Assembly: GCA_025964635.1 (NCBI GenBank)
Contig: JAOPYP010000811.1
Location: 1-15,083, forward strand
Source of the DNA: Actinomycetes bacterium
GTDB taxonomy: Bacteria; Actinomycetota; Actinomycetes; Streptosporangiales; Streptosporangiaceae
Direction of reading: 5' to 3'
DNA: 15,083 nt
The position numbers and the translations under genes are program-made. Shown piece by piece: positions 1 through 8,185 of the stretch. Positions within the stretch are counted from its first letter, which is position 1. Each line of letters begins with the position of its first letter. The notes below the pieces were generated by a model. That model was not told the origin of the DNA and searched no databases. It worked only from the letters and a program-made list of their open reading frames with translations.

Positions 1-77
1 TCAAGCGGAGGTACGATCCCGGCAACACGTTCCACATCAACCAGAACATCCAGCCTGCCAGCGGGTCCAGCGCGTAA
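1..77 (+). CDS. FAD-linked oxidase, C-terminal end only (BBE-type)
   Basis: The gene is cut by the window edge; only its last 24 codons and the TAA at 75-77 are present. They read KRRYDPGNTFHINQNIQP followed by a short Ser/Gly tail. A Tyr-Asp-Pro-x-Asn-x-Phe-x-x-Asn-x-Asn-Ile-x-Pro ending is the hallmark of the berberine-bridge-enzyme-like (BBE) C-terminal segment of FAD-binding PCMH-type oxidoreductases. The FAD-binding part would lie off the window to the left, so the substrate cannot be guessed. The call rests on this one motif. The gene looks intact as far as seen and runs in the same direction as the pseudogene after it. Confidence 0.72.
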   Translation, partial: KRRYDPGNTFHINQNIQPASGSSA

Positions 78-182
78 GCCCGACCAGCCGCCCGGCCGGG
101 CGACGGCCAACGCATCAGTGGCCGGCCCGGCTGGGCACGGCGGACGCGCGATCACCGGCCCGCACGGATGAGGGGCAGCCTG

Positions 183-613
183 ATGTCACGACCCGTCCTG
201 TTCGTGATCGATGACGACCCCGAGGTCGTGCGCGCGCTGCATGACGATCTCAACCGGCGGTTCGGGAAAGACTTCCGCGTGATCGGTGAGTCGTCTGCCG
301 CCGCCGGGCTGGCCACGCTGCGCGAACTGCCCGCCGGGCACGAGCCGGTGGCGCTGAGTGGCTGCCCGGCCCGATCCAGCTCGAACGCGGCTACATCCTG
401 ACCGGGCGCGACGTGGTGCGGAACGCCGGGCCCGCGTCGCGGTGGCCGCTCGATCGTGCCCCCGTCCTGCTTGAGACCTCCATGCCTGGCGTTTTCGCCG
501 CGGGGGACGCCCGCTACCGCTCGATCAAGCGCGTTGCTTCCGCAGTCGGGGACGGCGCGACGGCGGTGCGGCTGGCGCAGGAGTACCTGGCTGCGCAGCA
601 CGCCCCCGGGTAG
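183..613 (+). pseudogene. Remnant of fused response regulator/thioredoxin reductase, internally deleted
   Basis: Two pieces of one known architecture sit side by side. From ATG 183 (GAGGGG ribosome site at 170-175) about 58 codons encode the start of a receiver domain, with the acidic pocket VIDDDPEVV and ending in HEPVAL. In another frame, from about 356 to the TAG at 611-613, the sequence reads EWLPGPIQLERGYILTG, then TSMPGVFAAGDARYRSIKR and VGDGATAVRLAQEYL. That is the classic C-terminus of thioredoxin-disulfide reductases, including the second FAD-contact Gly-Asp. The family is normally about 550 residues, so roughly 400 are missing: the phospho-acceptor Asp, most of the FAD site, the NADPH domain and the CxxC. 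The junction near 353-358 also shifts the frame (frame of 183 to frame of 359). No working enzyme is possible; a short receiver stub from 183 to 401 could still be translated. Confidence 0.85.
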
Positions 614-615
614 CG

Positions 616-790
616 TTACCGGGCGGGGATCGGGGTGGTGGCGGACAGCGGGTTGATGCCGCGGGCGGCCAGGATGTACGAGGCCGCGGTCCCGGTGTGC
701 AACGAGGCGTAGACGGAGCCGCCCTCGCAGTAGGTAACTCTATGCCGTGCTTCTGTAGCTCGTAGTAAGTTTTCCCGGGGCGGCCGGGGA
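616..790 (-). pseudogene. C-terminal fragment of an unrecognised gene, apparently frameshifted
   Basis: Reading leftwards, one frame gives GRPGKTYYELQKHGIELP (about 786-733). A neighbouring frame gives YCEGGSVYASLHTGTAAS and then YILAARGINPLSATTPIPAR, ending at TAA (616-618). Both pieces look like real protein and join naturally as one run if a single base is missing around 732-735. Upstream of about 790 in either frame the translation stops looking like protein, so only the tail of a gene survives. I do not recognise the family. The stop lies two bases from the stop of the convergent pseudogene at 183-613, which suggests the two were once convergent neighbours and decayed together. It could also be one frame of a short uncharacterised protein; the evidence is protein-likeness only. 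Confidence 0.4.
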
Positions 791-1019
791 ACGCAAAACG
801 GGATAACCGGTCATCCGGTGTGGCGGGTCGCCGCGCCTCCCCGGCCTCGGTAGGCTCGACTCCGCCGGGCCGGTGCGCCACTGCCGCGGCATCCTCCCGC
901 CGGGGAATTCCGTGGCCGGGCAGGTGCTTTACCAGGCGGCACCGGCCGCTTCCCCCGGCCCTGGCTGGTGAGCGCCCGCGAGGGTTTTCGTTGCATGCCT
1001 TAAAAGGAGGCGCTAGTTC
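791..1019 (+). promoter_or_regulatory. Upstream region of dnaE with a strong ribosome site
   Basis: These 229 bases contain no credible gene on either strand. The one clear element is AAGGAGG at 1004-1010, close to a perfect Shine-Dalgarno match and nine bases before the GTG at 1020, which fixes the dnaE start. A small inverted repeat ACCGG-TCAT-CCGGT lies around 807-820. I could not pick a convincing -35/-10 pair, so the promoter position stays open. Confidence 0.55.
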
Positions 1020-4000
1020 GTGACGGCAGCCGCAGCGGACCACACCGGCCACCAGGACGGGTTTGTGCACCTTCACGTGCACACCGAGTACTCGATGCTG
1101 GACGGGGCCGCGCGGCTGAAGGACATGTTCGCCCAGTGCGAGCGTGAGGGCATGTCCGCCGTGGCCATGACCGACCACGGCAACCTCTACGGCGCCTACG
1201 ACTTCTGGTCCAAGGCGACCAAGGCCGGGATCAAGCCGATCATCGGCATCGAGGCCTACGTCGCCCCGGAGCACCGCAGGCACCGCCAGCCGGTGCGCTG
1301 GGGCACCCCCGCCCAGAAGGACGACGACGTGTCCGGCGCGGGTGCGTACACGCACATGACGATGCTCGCCGAGACCACGGAGGGCATGCACAACCTGTTC
1401 CGGCTCTCCTCGCTGGCCTCGCTGGAGGGCTACTTCCGCAAGCCGCGGATGGACCGCGAGCTCATCGCGGAGCACGCCAGGGGGATCATCGCCACCACCG
1501 GCTGCCCCAGCGGCGAGGTGCAGACCCGGCTGCGGCTCGGGCAGTACTCGCAGGCGCTCGACGCGGCCGCCGCGTACCGCGACATCTTCGGCGCGGGCAA
1601 CTTCTTCGTCGAGATCATGGATCACGGGCTCAGCATCGAGCAGCGGGTCCGGGATGGCCTGCGGCGCATCGCGAAAGATCTCGGCCTGCCGTTCGTGGTC
1701 ACCAACGACTCGCACTACACGGTCGAGGCGGACGCGAAAGCGCACGAGGTTCTGCTGTGCGTGCAGACCGGGTCGAACATGGCCGACCCCGGACGGTTCA
1801 GGTTCGACGGCTCGGGCTACTACCTGAAGACCGCGCAGGAGATGCGGGCGGCGTTCCCCGACGAGGAATGGCAGTCCGGCTGCGACTCCACCCTGCTGAT
1901 CGCCGAGCGGGCCGGGGTCACGTTCGAGTCCCGGAACCTGATGCCGCTGTTCGACGTGCCCGCGGGGGAGACCGAGGAGAGCTGGCTGCGCCAGGAGGTC
2001 CGGCGGGGGATGGACCGCCGGTACCCGGACGGCTACGACGACCAGCGCCGCCAGCAGGTCGAGTACGAGATGGGCATCATCACCCAGATGGGCTTCTGCT
2101 CGTACTTCCTGGTCGTCGCCGACTTCATCATGTGGGCCAAGCGGAACGGGATCTGGGTCGGCCCGGGCCGGGGGTCGGCCGCAGGCTGCCTGGTGGCCTA
2201 CGCCCTGGGCATCACCGACCTCGACCCGCTCAAGCACGGGCTGATCTTCGAGCGGTTCCTGAATCCCGAACGCGTGTCCATGCCCGACATCGACATCGAC
2301 TTCGATGAACGCCGGCGGGGTGACGTGATCCGCTACGTCACCGAGAAGTGGGGCGACGACCGGGTCGCGCAGATCATCACCTACGGCACCATCAAGGCCA
2401 AGGCCGCGGTCAAGGACTCCGCCCGGGTGCTCGGCTTCCCGTACGCGCTGGGCGATCGCATCACTAAAGCTTTTCCGCCGGCGGTGATGGGCAAGGACAT
2501 CCCCCTGTCGGGGATCTTCGACGAAACCCATTCGCGGTACGGCGAGGCGGGCGAGATCCGCGCCCTGTACGAGGCCGAAGCCGAGGTGCGGCAGGTCATC
2601 GACACCGCGCGCGGGCTGGAGGGGCTGATCCGCCAGGCCGGCGTGCACGCAGCCGGCGTGATCATGAGCAGCGAGCCGATCATCGACCACGTGCCGGTCT
2701 GGAAGCGGGAGGCGGACGGCGCGGTCATCACCCAGTTCGACTACCCGGCCTGTGAGTCGCTCGGCCTGCTCAAGATGGACTTCCTCGGGCTGCGGAACCT
2801 CACCGTGCTGGACGACGCGGTCCGGGGAGTCAGGGCCAACCGGGGTATCGACGTCGACCTGGAAACCCTGGCGCTGGACGACAAGCCCACCTATGACCTG
2901 CTGGCCCGGGGCGACACGCTGGGCATCTTCCAGTTCGACGGTGGCCCGATGCGGGCTCTGCTGCGCAGCATGCGGCCGGACAACTTCGAGGACATCTCGG
3001 CGGTCGGCGCGCTCTACCGGCCCGGCCCGATGGGCGCCAACGCCCACAACGACTACGCCGACCGGAAGAACCAGCGCAAGCCGGTGGTTCCCATCCACCC
3101 CGAGCTGGCCGAGCCGCTGGCCGAGATCCTGGGCGACACCTACGGGCTGATCGTCTACCAGGAGCAGGTCATGGCCATCGCGCAGAAGGTGGCCGGGTAC
3201 AGCCTCGGCAGCGCGGACCTGCTCCGCCGGGCCATGGGCAAGAAGAAGAAGGAGATCCTGGACAAGGAGTTCGCGCCGTTCGCCGCCGGGATGAAGGAGA
3301 ACGGCTATTCGGATTCGGCGATCAAGACCCTGTGGGACATCCTGGTCCCGTTCTCCGACTACGCGTTCAATAAGGCGCACAGCGCCGCCTACGGGCTGGT
3401 CTCCTACTGGACCGCGTACCTCAAGGCCAATTTCCCGGCCGAGTACATGGCCGGGTTGCTCACGTCGGTATCCGGCGACAAGGATAAGAGCGCGCTTTAC
3501 CTGAACGAATGCCGCCGGATGGGCATCACCGTGCTTCCCCCGGACGTCAACGCCTCGGACGCCACCTTCACCCCGGTAGGCAACGACATCCGGTTCGGCC
3601 TGGCCGCGATCCGCAACGTCGGCACCAACGTGGTGGATGCGATCGTCGAGGCACGCACGGCCAAGGACGCCTTCACGAGCTTCGCCGACTTCCTGCGCAA
3701 GGTCCCGGTCAACGTGTGCAACAAGCGGGTCATCGAGTCGCTGGTCAAGGCCGGGGCCTTCGACTCACTCGGGCACCCGCGCAAGGGCCTGGCCATCATC
3801 CACGAGCAGGCCATCGACACCGTGATCGACGTGAAGCGCAACGAGGCCAACGGCCAGGACTCGCTGTTCGGCGGGGACGCCGAGATCGAGGCCAGCTTCG
3901 AGGTCCCCGTGCCGGACGGGGAGTGGGACAAGACCACGCTGCTGGCGTTCGAGCGCGAGATGCTCGGCCTGTACGTGTCCGACCACCCACTGCTGGGCGT

Positions 4001-4592
4001 GGAGCACCTCGTGGCCGCGAACACCGACTGCTCCGTGGCCGAGCTCATCAGTTCCGCCGGGGACGAGCCTGCCGACCGTGCGGCCCGGGGCGGCCGGCCC
4101 GACGGGCAGATGGTCACGCTGGGCGGGATCCTGTCCGGCGTGCAGCGGAAGGTCACCCGGCAGGGCAACCCGTGGGCGACCGCCACCCTGGAGGACCTGG
4201 AGGGCGCCATCGAGGTGCTCTTCTTCCCGGCCGCCTACCAGCAGTGCTCGCTGCTGCTGGCCGAGGACGCGATCGTGATCGTGAAAGGCCGCCTGGACCG
4301 GCGGGACGAAACGCCCAAGCTGATCGCGCAGGAGGTGAGCGCACCGGACCTGACGGTGGACCAGGGCGGCCCTTTCGTCGTGTCGATGCCGGTCCAGCGG
4401 TGCGTCGCGCCCGTGGTCGACCGGCTCCGCGAGGTGCTGAATACCCACCCGGGGCTGTCCGAAGTGCACCTGAAACTCTGCAATGGCCCGCGGGCGACGA
4501 TCGTCCGGCTGGATGACAAGTTGCGGGTCAAGCCGTCGCCGGCGTTGCTGGCCGACCTGAAGCAGCTGCTCGGGCCGGCCTGCGTGGGCTGA
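1020..4592 (+). CDS. dnaE: DNA polymerase III subunit alpha (replicative, DnaE1 type)
   Basis: This 1190-residue cytoplasmic protein is the catalytic subunit of the replicative polymerase. The N-terminal PHP domain opens with HLHVHTEYSMLDG and keeps all nine expected metal ligands: H19, H21, D28, H53, E78, H112, C162, D230 and H232. In mycobacterial DnaE1 this site is the proofreading exonuclease, so proofreading in cis is likely here. The polymerase core has GPGRGSAAGCLVAYALGI, the catalytic pair in MPDIDIDFDERRRG (D423, D425) and the third acid in KMDFLGLRN (D587). QDSLF at 946-950 fits the beta-clamp-binding motif. An OB domain starts near residue 1031 (MVTLGGILSGVQRKVTRQGN). GTG is chosen as start because AAGGAGG lies nine bases upstream and the PHP motif follows at residue 17. 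Length is normal for DnaE1. The error-prone DnaE2 is unlikely because the PHP site and C-terminus are complete. Confidence 0.97.
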   Translation: MTAAAADHTGHQDGFVHLHVHTEYSMLDGAARLKDMFAQCEREGMSAVAMTDHGNLYGAYDFWSKATKAGIKPIIGIEAYVAPEHRRHRQPVRWGTPAQKDDDVSGAGAYTHMTMLAETTEGMHNLFRLSSLASLEGYFRKPRMDRELIAEHARGIIATTGCPSGEVQTRLRLGQYSQALDAAAAYRDIFGAGNFFVEIMDHGLSIEQRVRDGLRRIAKDLGLPFVVTNDSHYTVEADAKAHEVLLCVQTGSNMADPGRFRFDGSGYYLKTAQEMRAAFPDEEWQSGCDSTLLIAERAGVTFESRNLMPLFDVPAGETEESWLRQEVRRGMDRRYPDGYDDQRRQQVEYEMGIITQMGFCSYFLVVADFIMWAKRNGIWVGPGRGSAAGCLVAYALGITDLDPLKHGLIFERFLNPERVSMPDIDIDFDERRRGDVIRYVTEKWGDDRVAQIITYGTIKAKAAVKDSARVLGFPYALGDRITKAFPPAVMGKDIPLSGIFDETHSRYGEAGEIRALYEAEAEVRQVIDTARGLEGLIRQAGVHAAGVIMSSEPIIDHVPVWKREADGAVITQFDYPACESLGLLKMDFLGLRNLTVLDDAVRGVRANRGIDVDLETLALDDKPTYDLLARGDTLGIFQFDGGPMRALLRSMRPDNFEDISAVGALYRPGPMGANAHNDYADRKNQRKPVVPIHPELAEPLAEILGDTYGLIVYQEQVMAIAQKVAGYSLGSADLLRRAMGKKKKEILDKEFAPFAAGMKENGYSDSAIKTLWDILVPFSDYAFNKAHSAAYGLVSYWTAYLKANFPAEYMAGLLTSVSGDKDKSALYLNECRRMGITVLPPDVNASDATFTPVGNDIRFGLAAIRNVGTNVVDAIVEARTAKDAFTSFADFLRKVPVNVCNKRVIESLVKAGAFDSLGHPRKGLAIIHEQAIDTVIDVKRNEANGQDSLFGGDAEIEASFEVPVPDGEWDKTTLLAFEREMLGLYVSDHPLLGVEHLVAANTDCSVAELISSAGDEPADRAARGGRPDGQMVTLGGILSGVQRKVTRQGNPWATATLEDLEGAIEVLFFPAAYQQCSLLLAEDAIVIVKGRLDRRDETPKLIAQEVSAPDLTVDQGGPFVVSMPVQRCVAPVVDRLREVLNTHPGLSEVHLKLCNGPRATIVRLDDKLRVKPSPALLADLKQLLGPACVG

Positions 4593-4702
4593 GCCTCTCT
4601 CCCTGGGTAGGCCTCGGCGCCGTGTGAGCGTGCCCGGGTGAGCTTCGCACCCATCCGAGCTGGGAAGACTGGACGGTAGTCCGGCCAGCGAAGGGCGCTG
4701 CA

Positions 4703-6058
4703 GTGATACGCCGCATCCACTTGTCCGGCCACCATAAGGAGGGGCTGCGGACCAACCTGTGGCTGGTCCCGGCGATCGAGGTGCTGGCCGCACTCGGCCT
4801 GTTCGCCGTCACCAACGTGGCCGACCGAGCCGCCTACCACGGCTCTTTCATGCTGCCGTCGTGGGTGATCAGCGGTTCGGCTGACGCTGCGCGGCAGATC
4901 CTCACCACGATCGCGGCGGCCATCATCACCGTCGTGGGCGTGGTCTTCTCGATCGTCATCGTGGCGCTGACCTTGGTCTCCACCCAGTTCGGCCCCCGGA
5001 TGCTGCGCATCTTCATCCGGGACCGGGGCACCCAGCTGACCCTGGGGACATTCGTCGCGACGTTCGTCTACGCGGTCCTCACGCTGGTGTCCATCGGCGG
5101 TCCGGGACCTGGCGGGCCGTACGTGCCGCACATCGGCATCACCGTCACGCTCGCGCTCACCGTGACCGACCTGGCGGTGCTGATCTACTTCATCCACCAC
5201 ATCGCCACCCAGATCCAGCTGCCGGAGGTGATCGCCGGTATCTCCGCCGATCTCTCCGCGGCGATCGATGACCAGGTGGACGACGGGGCCGCCCGGCCTG
5301 GTGACCCCTCGGTCTCCGGCCTGCTGGCCAGCATGGCGGGACCCGGTGGCGTGGTCGAGGTCGCGGACAGCGGGTACCTCCAGTACGTTCACCGGCGCAC
5401 GCTGCTGGGCATCGCCGCGCAGGCCGGCGCGGTCATCTACCTGAGATACCGGCCGGGTCACTTCCTCGTCCAGGGCAGCCCGCTGGCCACGGTGTGGCCG
5501 GCCAGCGCGGCGCGCAAGGTGGCCGACGGGCTGACCCGGGCCCACGTCACCGGCCCGTACCGGACGCTGGCCCAGGACCTCTCGTTCGGCATCGACCAGC
5601 TGGTGGAGATCGCGATCCGCTCGCTCTCCACCGCAGTGAACGACACGTTCACCGCGCTGACCTGCATCGACTGGCTGTCAGACAGCCTGTGCAAGGTAGC
5701 CGGCCGATGGCAGCCAGCCCGGGTGCACCGGGACGGGGCGGGCGCCGTCCGGGTGATCACCACCGAGCCGACGTACGACCGGCTGGTGCAGCGGTCGTTC
5801 GAGAAGATCCGGCAGAGTTCCCGCGGCTCGCCTGCGGTGCTGATCCGCCAGCTGGACGCGCTGGCCAGGATCATGGAACGGACCACCGCGGACGATCAGC
5901 GCCAGGTCTTGCTCGACCAGGCTGCCATGATCATCCAGGCGAGCGAGGAATCAGTGCCTGACGCGCCGGACCGGGCCGACGTGCGCCGCCAGTACCAGGC
6001 ATTCCGCGCCGCCCATGCCCAGCTGGCCGGCCTGCCGCTGCCCACGCCAGGCAGCTGA
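4703..6058 (+). CDS. DUF2254-type integral membrane protein
   Basis: The product has 451 residues. Hydrophobic segments lie at about 20-40, 66-92, 111-131 and 145-166, followed by a long soluble C-terminal part that probably faces the cytoplasm. The stretch VVFSIVIVALTLVSTQFGPR (81-100) followed by a basic segment and GTFVATFVYAVLTL is characteristic of the DUF2254 family of predicted bacterial membrane proteins, whose function is unknown. Later parts such as SFGIDQLVEIAIRSLSTAVN also fit the family, as does the full length. The start is a GTG at 4703 with AAGGG at 4691-4695 seven bases before it; no other start precedes the first helix. It follows dnaE by 110 bp in the same direction, with no clear terminator between, so some read-through is possible, but a functional link to replication should not be inferred. 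Confidence 0.85.
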   Translation: MIRRIHLSGHHKEGLRTNLWLVPAIEVLAALGLFAVTNVADRAAYHGSFMLPSWVISGSADAARQILTTIAAAIITVVGVVFSIVIVALTLVSTQFGPRMLRIFIRDRGTQLTLGTFVATFVYAVLTLVSIGGPGPGGPYVPHIGITVTLALTVTDLAVLIYFIHHIATQIQLPEVIAGISADLSAAIDDQVDDGAARPGDPSVSGLLASMAGPGGVVEVADSGYLQYVHRRTLLGIAAQAGAVIYLRYRPGHFLVQGSPLATVWPASAARKVADGLTRAHVTGPYRTLAQDLSFGIDQLVEIAIRSLSTAVNDTFTALTCIDWLSDSLCKVAGRWQPARVHRDGAGAVRVITTEPTYDRLVQRSFEKIRQSSRGSPAVLIRQLDALARIMERTTADDQRQVLLDQAAMIIQASEESVPDAPDRADVRRQYQAFRAAHAQLAGLPLPTPGS

Positions 6059-6065
6059 CCCCGGT

Positions 6066-6096
6066 GCCCGGGGGTTCCGGGGGCCGTCCCCCGGGC
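6066..6096. terminator. GC hairpin between convergent genes
   Basis: GCCCGGGGG (6066-6074) pairs perfectly with CCCCCGGGC (6088-6096) across a 13-base loop. It lies in the 49-bp gap between the stop of the DUF2254 gene and the stop of the convergent ABC permease, which is where a two-way terminator belongs. There is no T-run on either side, as is common in high-GC actinomycetes, so termination strength is uncertain. Confidence 0.6.
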
Positions 6097-6107
6097 GAGC
6101 AGAGTCC

Positions 6108-6962
6108 TCAGGCGTCGCGGGTCTTGAGCAGGTAGCCGGCGATGACCAGCAGCACGATGGTCCACAGGCAGAACACGCCGAACCCTTCCCAGGGCGACAG
6201 CACCTGCTTGGCCTGCTGGTGCGCCTGGCCGATCAGCTGGCCGGCCACGGTGGGCAGGTAGGCGTGGACGTATTTGCCGATCTTTCCGGGAATCAGCTGG
6301 GCCAGCGGGGCCAGCACCAGCACGAAGGCGATGACTCCGGTGATGGCACCGGCCGTGTGCCGGATGATCCCGCCGATGGCCAGCGCGAACAGGCCCAGGA
6401 CAGCGAGATACAGGCCGGCCCCGAAGACCGCCCGGGCCACTCCCGGATCGCTGAGCGACACCGGCGCGTGGCTGTGCAGGACGGCCGCACCGATGAAGAA
6501 CGACGGGAATGAGACGATTTCCCCCACGACCAAGACGAGCAGGGCAAACACGATCGCCTTGGCCACCAGCATCGGGATGCGGCGCGGGACAGCCAGCAGG
6601 GAAGCGCGGATCATCCCGGTGGAGTATTCGCTGGTCATGACAAGCACGCCCAGCACGCAGATTGTCAGCTGGCCAAATTCGAGCCCGGATCCCAGGATGG
6701 TGCTGACCGGGTCGGCCATGATCTGGGCCCGCTGCGCCGGGTCGGTCTTGTTCCACTGGAGGATCGTCAGCCAGGTGAACAGGCCGGTGAAGCCGAGGGT
6801 CAGCACGACGAGCAGGATCAGCGACCAGATGGTCGAGCGGACTGACCGGATCTTGGTCCACTCGGCCAGCAGGAGCCGGCCGAAGGCCGCACCGCGGGAC
6901 GGTGGCGGGATGTCGCTGATGCCGGGCCTGGCCGCCTGGACCGGCGGGCTGGCGGAAGTCAT
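6108..6962 (-). CDS. ABC-2 type transporter permease
   Basis: The product has 284 residues with about six membrane segments, near 44-68, 98-112, 134-162, 178-200, 203-224 and 260-279. A 28-residue Pro/Ala-rich cytoplasmic lead precedes a basic segment RLLLAEWTKIRSVRSTIWSL, the usual start of ABC-2 permeases that pair with BcrA/DrrA-like ATPases. MTSEYSTGMIRASLLAVPRR (109-128), in the cytoplasmic loop after the second helix, is strongly conserved in this group. The start codon overlaps the ATPase stop by ATGA (6959-6962), so the two are translationally coupled and should form a homodimer-plus-ATPase exporter in the cytoplasmic membrane. The substrate cannot be told; relatives export drugs, peptides or lipids. 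There is no regulator gene beside it. Confidence 0.9.
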   Translation of the reverse strand: MTSASPPVQAARPGISDIPPPSRGAAFGRLLLAEWTKIRSVRSTIWSLILLVVLTLGFTGLFTWLTILQWNKTDPAQRAQIMADPVSTILGSGLEFGQLTICVLGVLVMTSEYSTGMIRASLLAVPRRIPMLVAKAIVFALLVLVVGEIVSFPSFFIGAAVLHSHAPVSLSDPGVARAVFGAGLYLAVLGLFALAIGGIIRHTAGAITGVIAFVLVLAPLAQLIPGKIGKYVHAYLPTVAGQLIGQAHQQAKQVLSPWEGFGVFCLWTIVLLVIAGYLLKTRDA

Positions 6963-8032
6963 TCGGTCCTCTGCGGCGGGCTGGCGGAAGCGGGGCTGCT
7001 GGGCGCCGGCTGCGCTGAGGGCCCGGAAGCTGCGGACCCGGCGCCTGCTGCGGACCCGGTGCCTGCTGGTGACCCCGGGCCCGCGGGTGAGCCCGGTCCC
7101 GCTGCTGGCCCGGAGCCGGGAACCCCGTATTCGAGGCTGTCTGCGGTCAGCTCCATGTAGGCCTCTTCGAGCGAGGCCAGCCGCGGGGTGAGCTCGTGCA
7201 GCACGATGCGGTCGGCCGCCGCTATCTCGCCCACGTGCGGCGCGTCCAGCCCAGTGACCCTGAGCGCGCCGGCCTGGCTGCCGCCCGCTTCGTCCGCTTC
7301 GGCCTTGCCCCCGGCGGCCGCGACCAGGTCGGCCAGCCGCGCCGCCTGGGGCGAGCGCACCAGCACGAATTTCTCGGAACTACGCTCGATGAATTCCTGC
7401 GTACTGCAATCCGCGATGAGCCTGCCCCGGCCAATCACGATCAGGTGATCAGCGGTGACGGCCATCTCGTTCATCAGGTGACTGGACACGAAAACGGTGC
7501 GGCCCTCGCTGGCCAGCTGTTTCATCAGGTTCCTGATCCAGAGGATGCCCTCCGGGTCGAGACCGTTCACCGGCTCATCAAGGATCAGGACCTGAGGATC
7601 GCCCAGCAATGCCGCGGCGATGCCGACCCGCTGGCTCATGCCCAGGGAGTAGCCGCCGGTCCGCTTGTGCGCGGCCTCGGTCAGCCCGACCAGAGCCAGT
7701 ACCTGATCCACCCGGGACCTGGGCAGCCCCTGACTCTGGGCCAGGAACAGCAGGTGGTCATAGGCGCTCCGGCCCGGATGCATGGCCCGGGCCTCGAGGA
7801 GCGCGCCGACGATGCGCAGCGGCTGGGCCAGGTCGACGTACCGCCTGCCCCCGATGGTCGCGATGCCCGCGAGCGGGTGATCGAGAGCGAGGATCAGCCG
7901 CATCGTGGTGGACTTGCCTGCGCCATTCGGCCCGAGGAAGCCGGTGACCCGGCCCGGCTCCACGGTAAAGGACAAATGGTCAACAGCGAGTTTATCCCCG
8001 TAGCGCTTGGTGAGGTCCCGTGCCTCAATCAT
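6959..8032 (-). CDS. ABC transporter ATP-binding protein with Pro/Ala/Gly/Ser tail
   Basis: The 357-residue ATPase powers the exporter formed with the next gene. It carries Walker A GPNGAGKST (34-42, K40), a modified signature YSLGMSQRV (128-136), Walker B VLILDEP (148-154, with E153 as catalytic base) and the switch His185. The glutamate in the Q-loop position (GALLEA) and the SLGMS signature are typical of the BcrA/DrrA/NatA exporter branch. I chose ATG 8032 because AAGGGG lies at 8039-8044 and homologues begin MIEA-DLTKRYG; the frame is open for 17 further codons, to 8083, but these lack protein character. Residues 304-357 are an unusual disordered tail with four tandem hexapeptides of GPGSPA / GTGSAA type (312-335). 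The core domain ends at about 303, so the tail is not needed for catalysis. Confidence 0.93.
   Translation of the reverse strand: MIEARDLTKRYGDKLAVDHLSFTVEPGRVTGFLGPNGAGKSTTMRLILALDHPLAGIATIGGRRYVDLAQPLRIVGALLEARAMHPGRSAYDHLLFLAQSQGLPRSRVDQVLALVGLTEAAHKRTGGYSLGMSQRVGIAAALLGDPQVLILDEPVNGLDPEGILWIRNLMKQLASEGRTVFVSSHLMNEMAVTADHLIVIGRGRLIADCSTQEFIERSSEKFVLVRSPQAARLADLVAAAGGKAEADEAGGSQAGALRVTGLDAPHVGEIAAADRIVLHELTPRLASLEEAYMELTADSLEYGVPGSGPAAGPGSPAGPGSPAGTGSAAGAGSAASGPSAQPAPSSPASASPPQRTE
7028..7099 (-). repeat. 18-bp in-frame tandem repeat, C-terminal tail of the ABC ATPase
   Basis: Four degenerate 18-bp units encode GPGSPA, GPGSPA, GTGSAA and GAGSAA. On the plus strand the last two appear as CTGCGGACCCGGCGCCTG and CTGCGGACCCGGTGCCTG, differing at one base. 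The period is a multiple of three, so copy-number change would lengthen or shorten the tail without breaking the frame. Confidence 0.75.
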
Positions 8033-8038
8033 GTCATT

Positions 8039-8044
8039 CCCCTT
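8039..8044 (-). promoter_or_regulatory. Ribosome binding site of the ABC ATPase
   Basis: Read on the minus strand, AAGGGG stands six bases before ATG 8032. It decides between this start and the in-frame upstream start at 8083. Confidence 0.6.
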
Positions 8045-8169
8045 GAGACGGCCTGGCCGACTTGGTTGCGCCGTACACCACAACCTAAGGTAGCAAGGAA
8101 TTGGCCGCCGCCGATTTTCCGGGCCGCGCGTCGCGGTATCCGGGGTGCACTCCCCGGGCCGTGGTCACG

Positions 8170-8175
8170 TACGCT
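8170..8175 (+). promoter_or_regulatory. Possible -10 box (TACGCT) for the DUF2567-like gene
   Basis: TACGCT ends ten bases before the ATG at 8186, with no Shine-Dalgarno sequence between. That spacing would give a transcript with a leader of only a few bases. No good -35 is visible. The region 8033-8185 also has to hold the promoter of the divergent ABC operon, for which I could not choose a box. Confidence 0.3.
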
Positions 8176-8185
8176 GCTGCGAAGT

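Noticed and set aside
89..102. CGCCCGGCCGGGCG palindrome between the oxidase end and the pseudogene
   Set aside because: It is a self-complementary GC run with no loop; such runs arise easily in this composition and there is no T-run to support a terminator.
525..3380. A 951-codon open frame on the minus strand opposite dnaE
   Set aside because: It is a GC-driven shadow: its Asp/His/Arg/Val-rich translation has no domain character, and dnaE on the plus strand is unmistakable.
4235..5545. Long minus-strand open frames over the end of dnaE and the DUF2254 gene
   Set aside because: They are antisense to recognised genes, with Asp/His/Gly/Arg-rich shadow composition and no motifs.
7196..8185. 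N-terminal extension of the DUF2567-like gene through the ABC ATPase region
   Set aside because: The open frame continues upstream only as an antisense shadow of the ATPase; protein character starts at the ATG at 8186.
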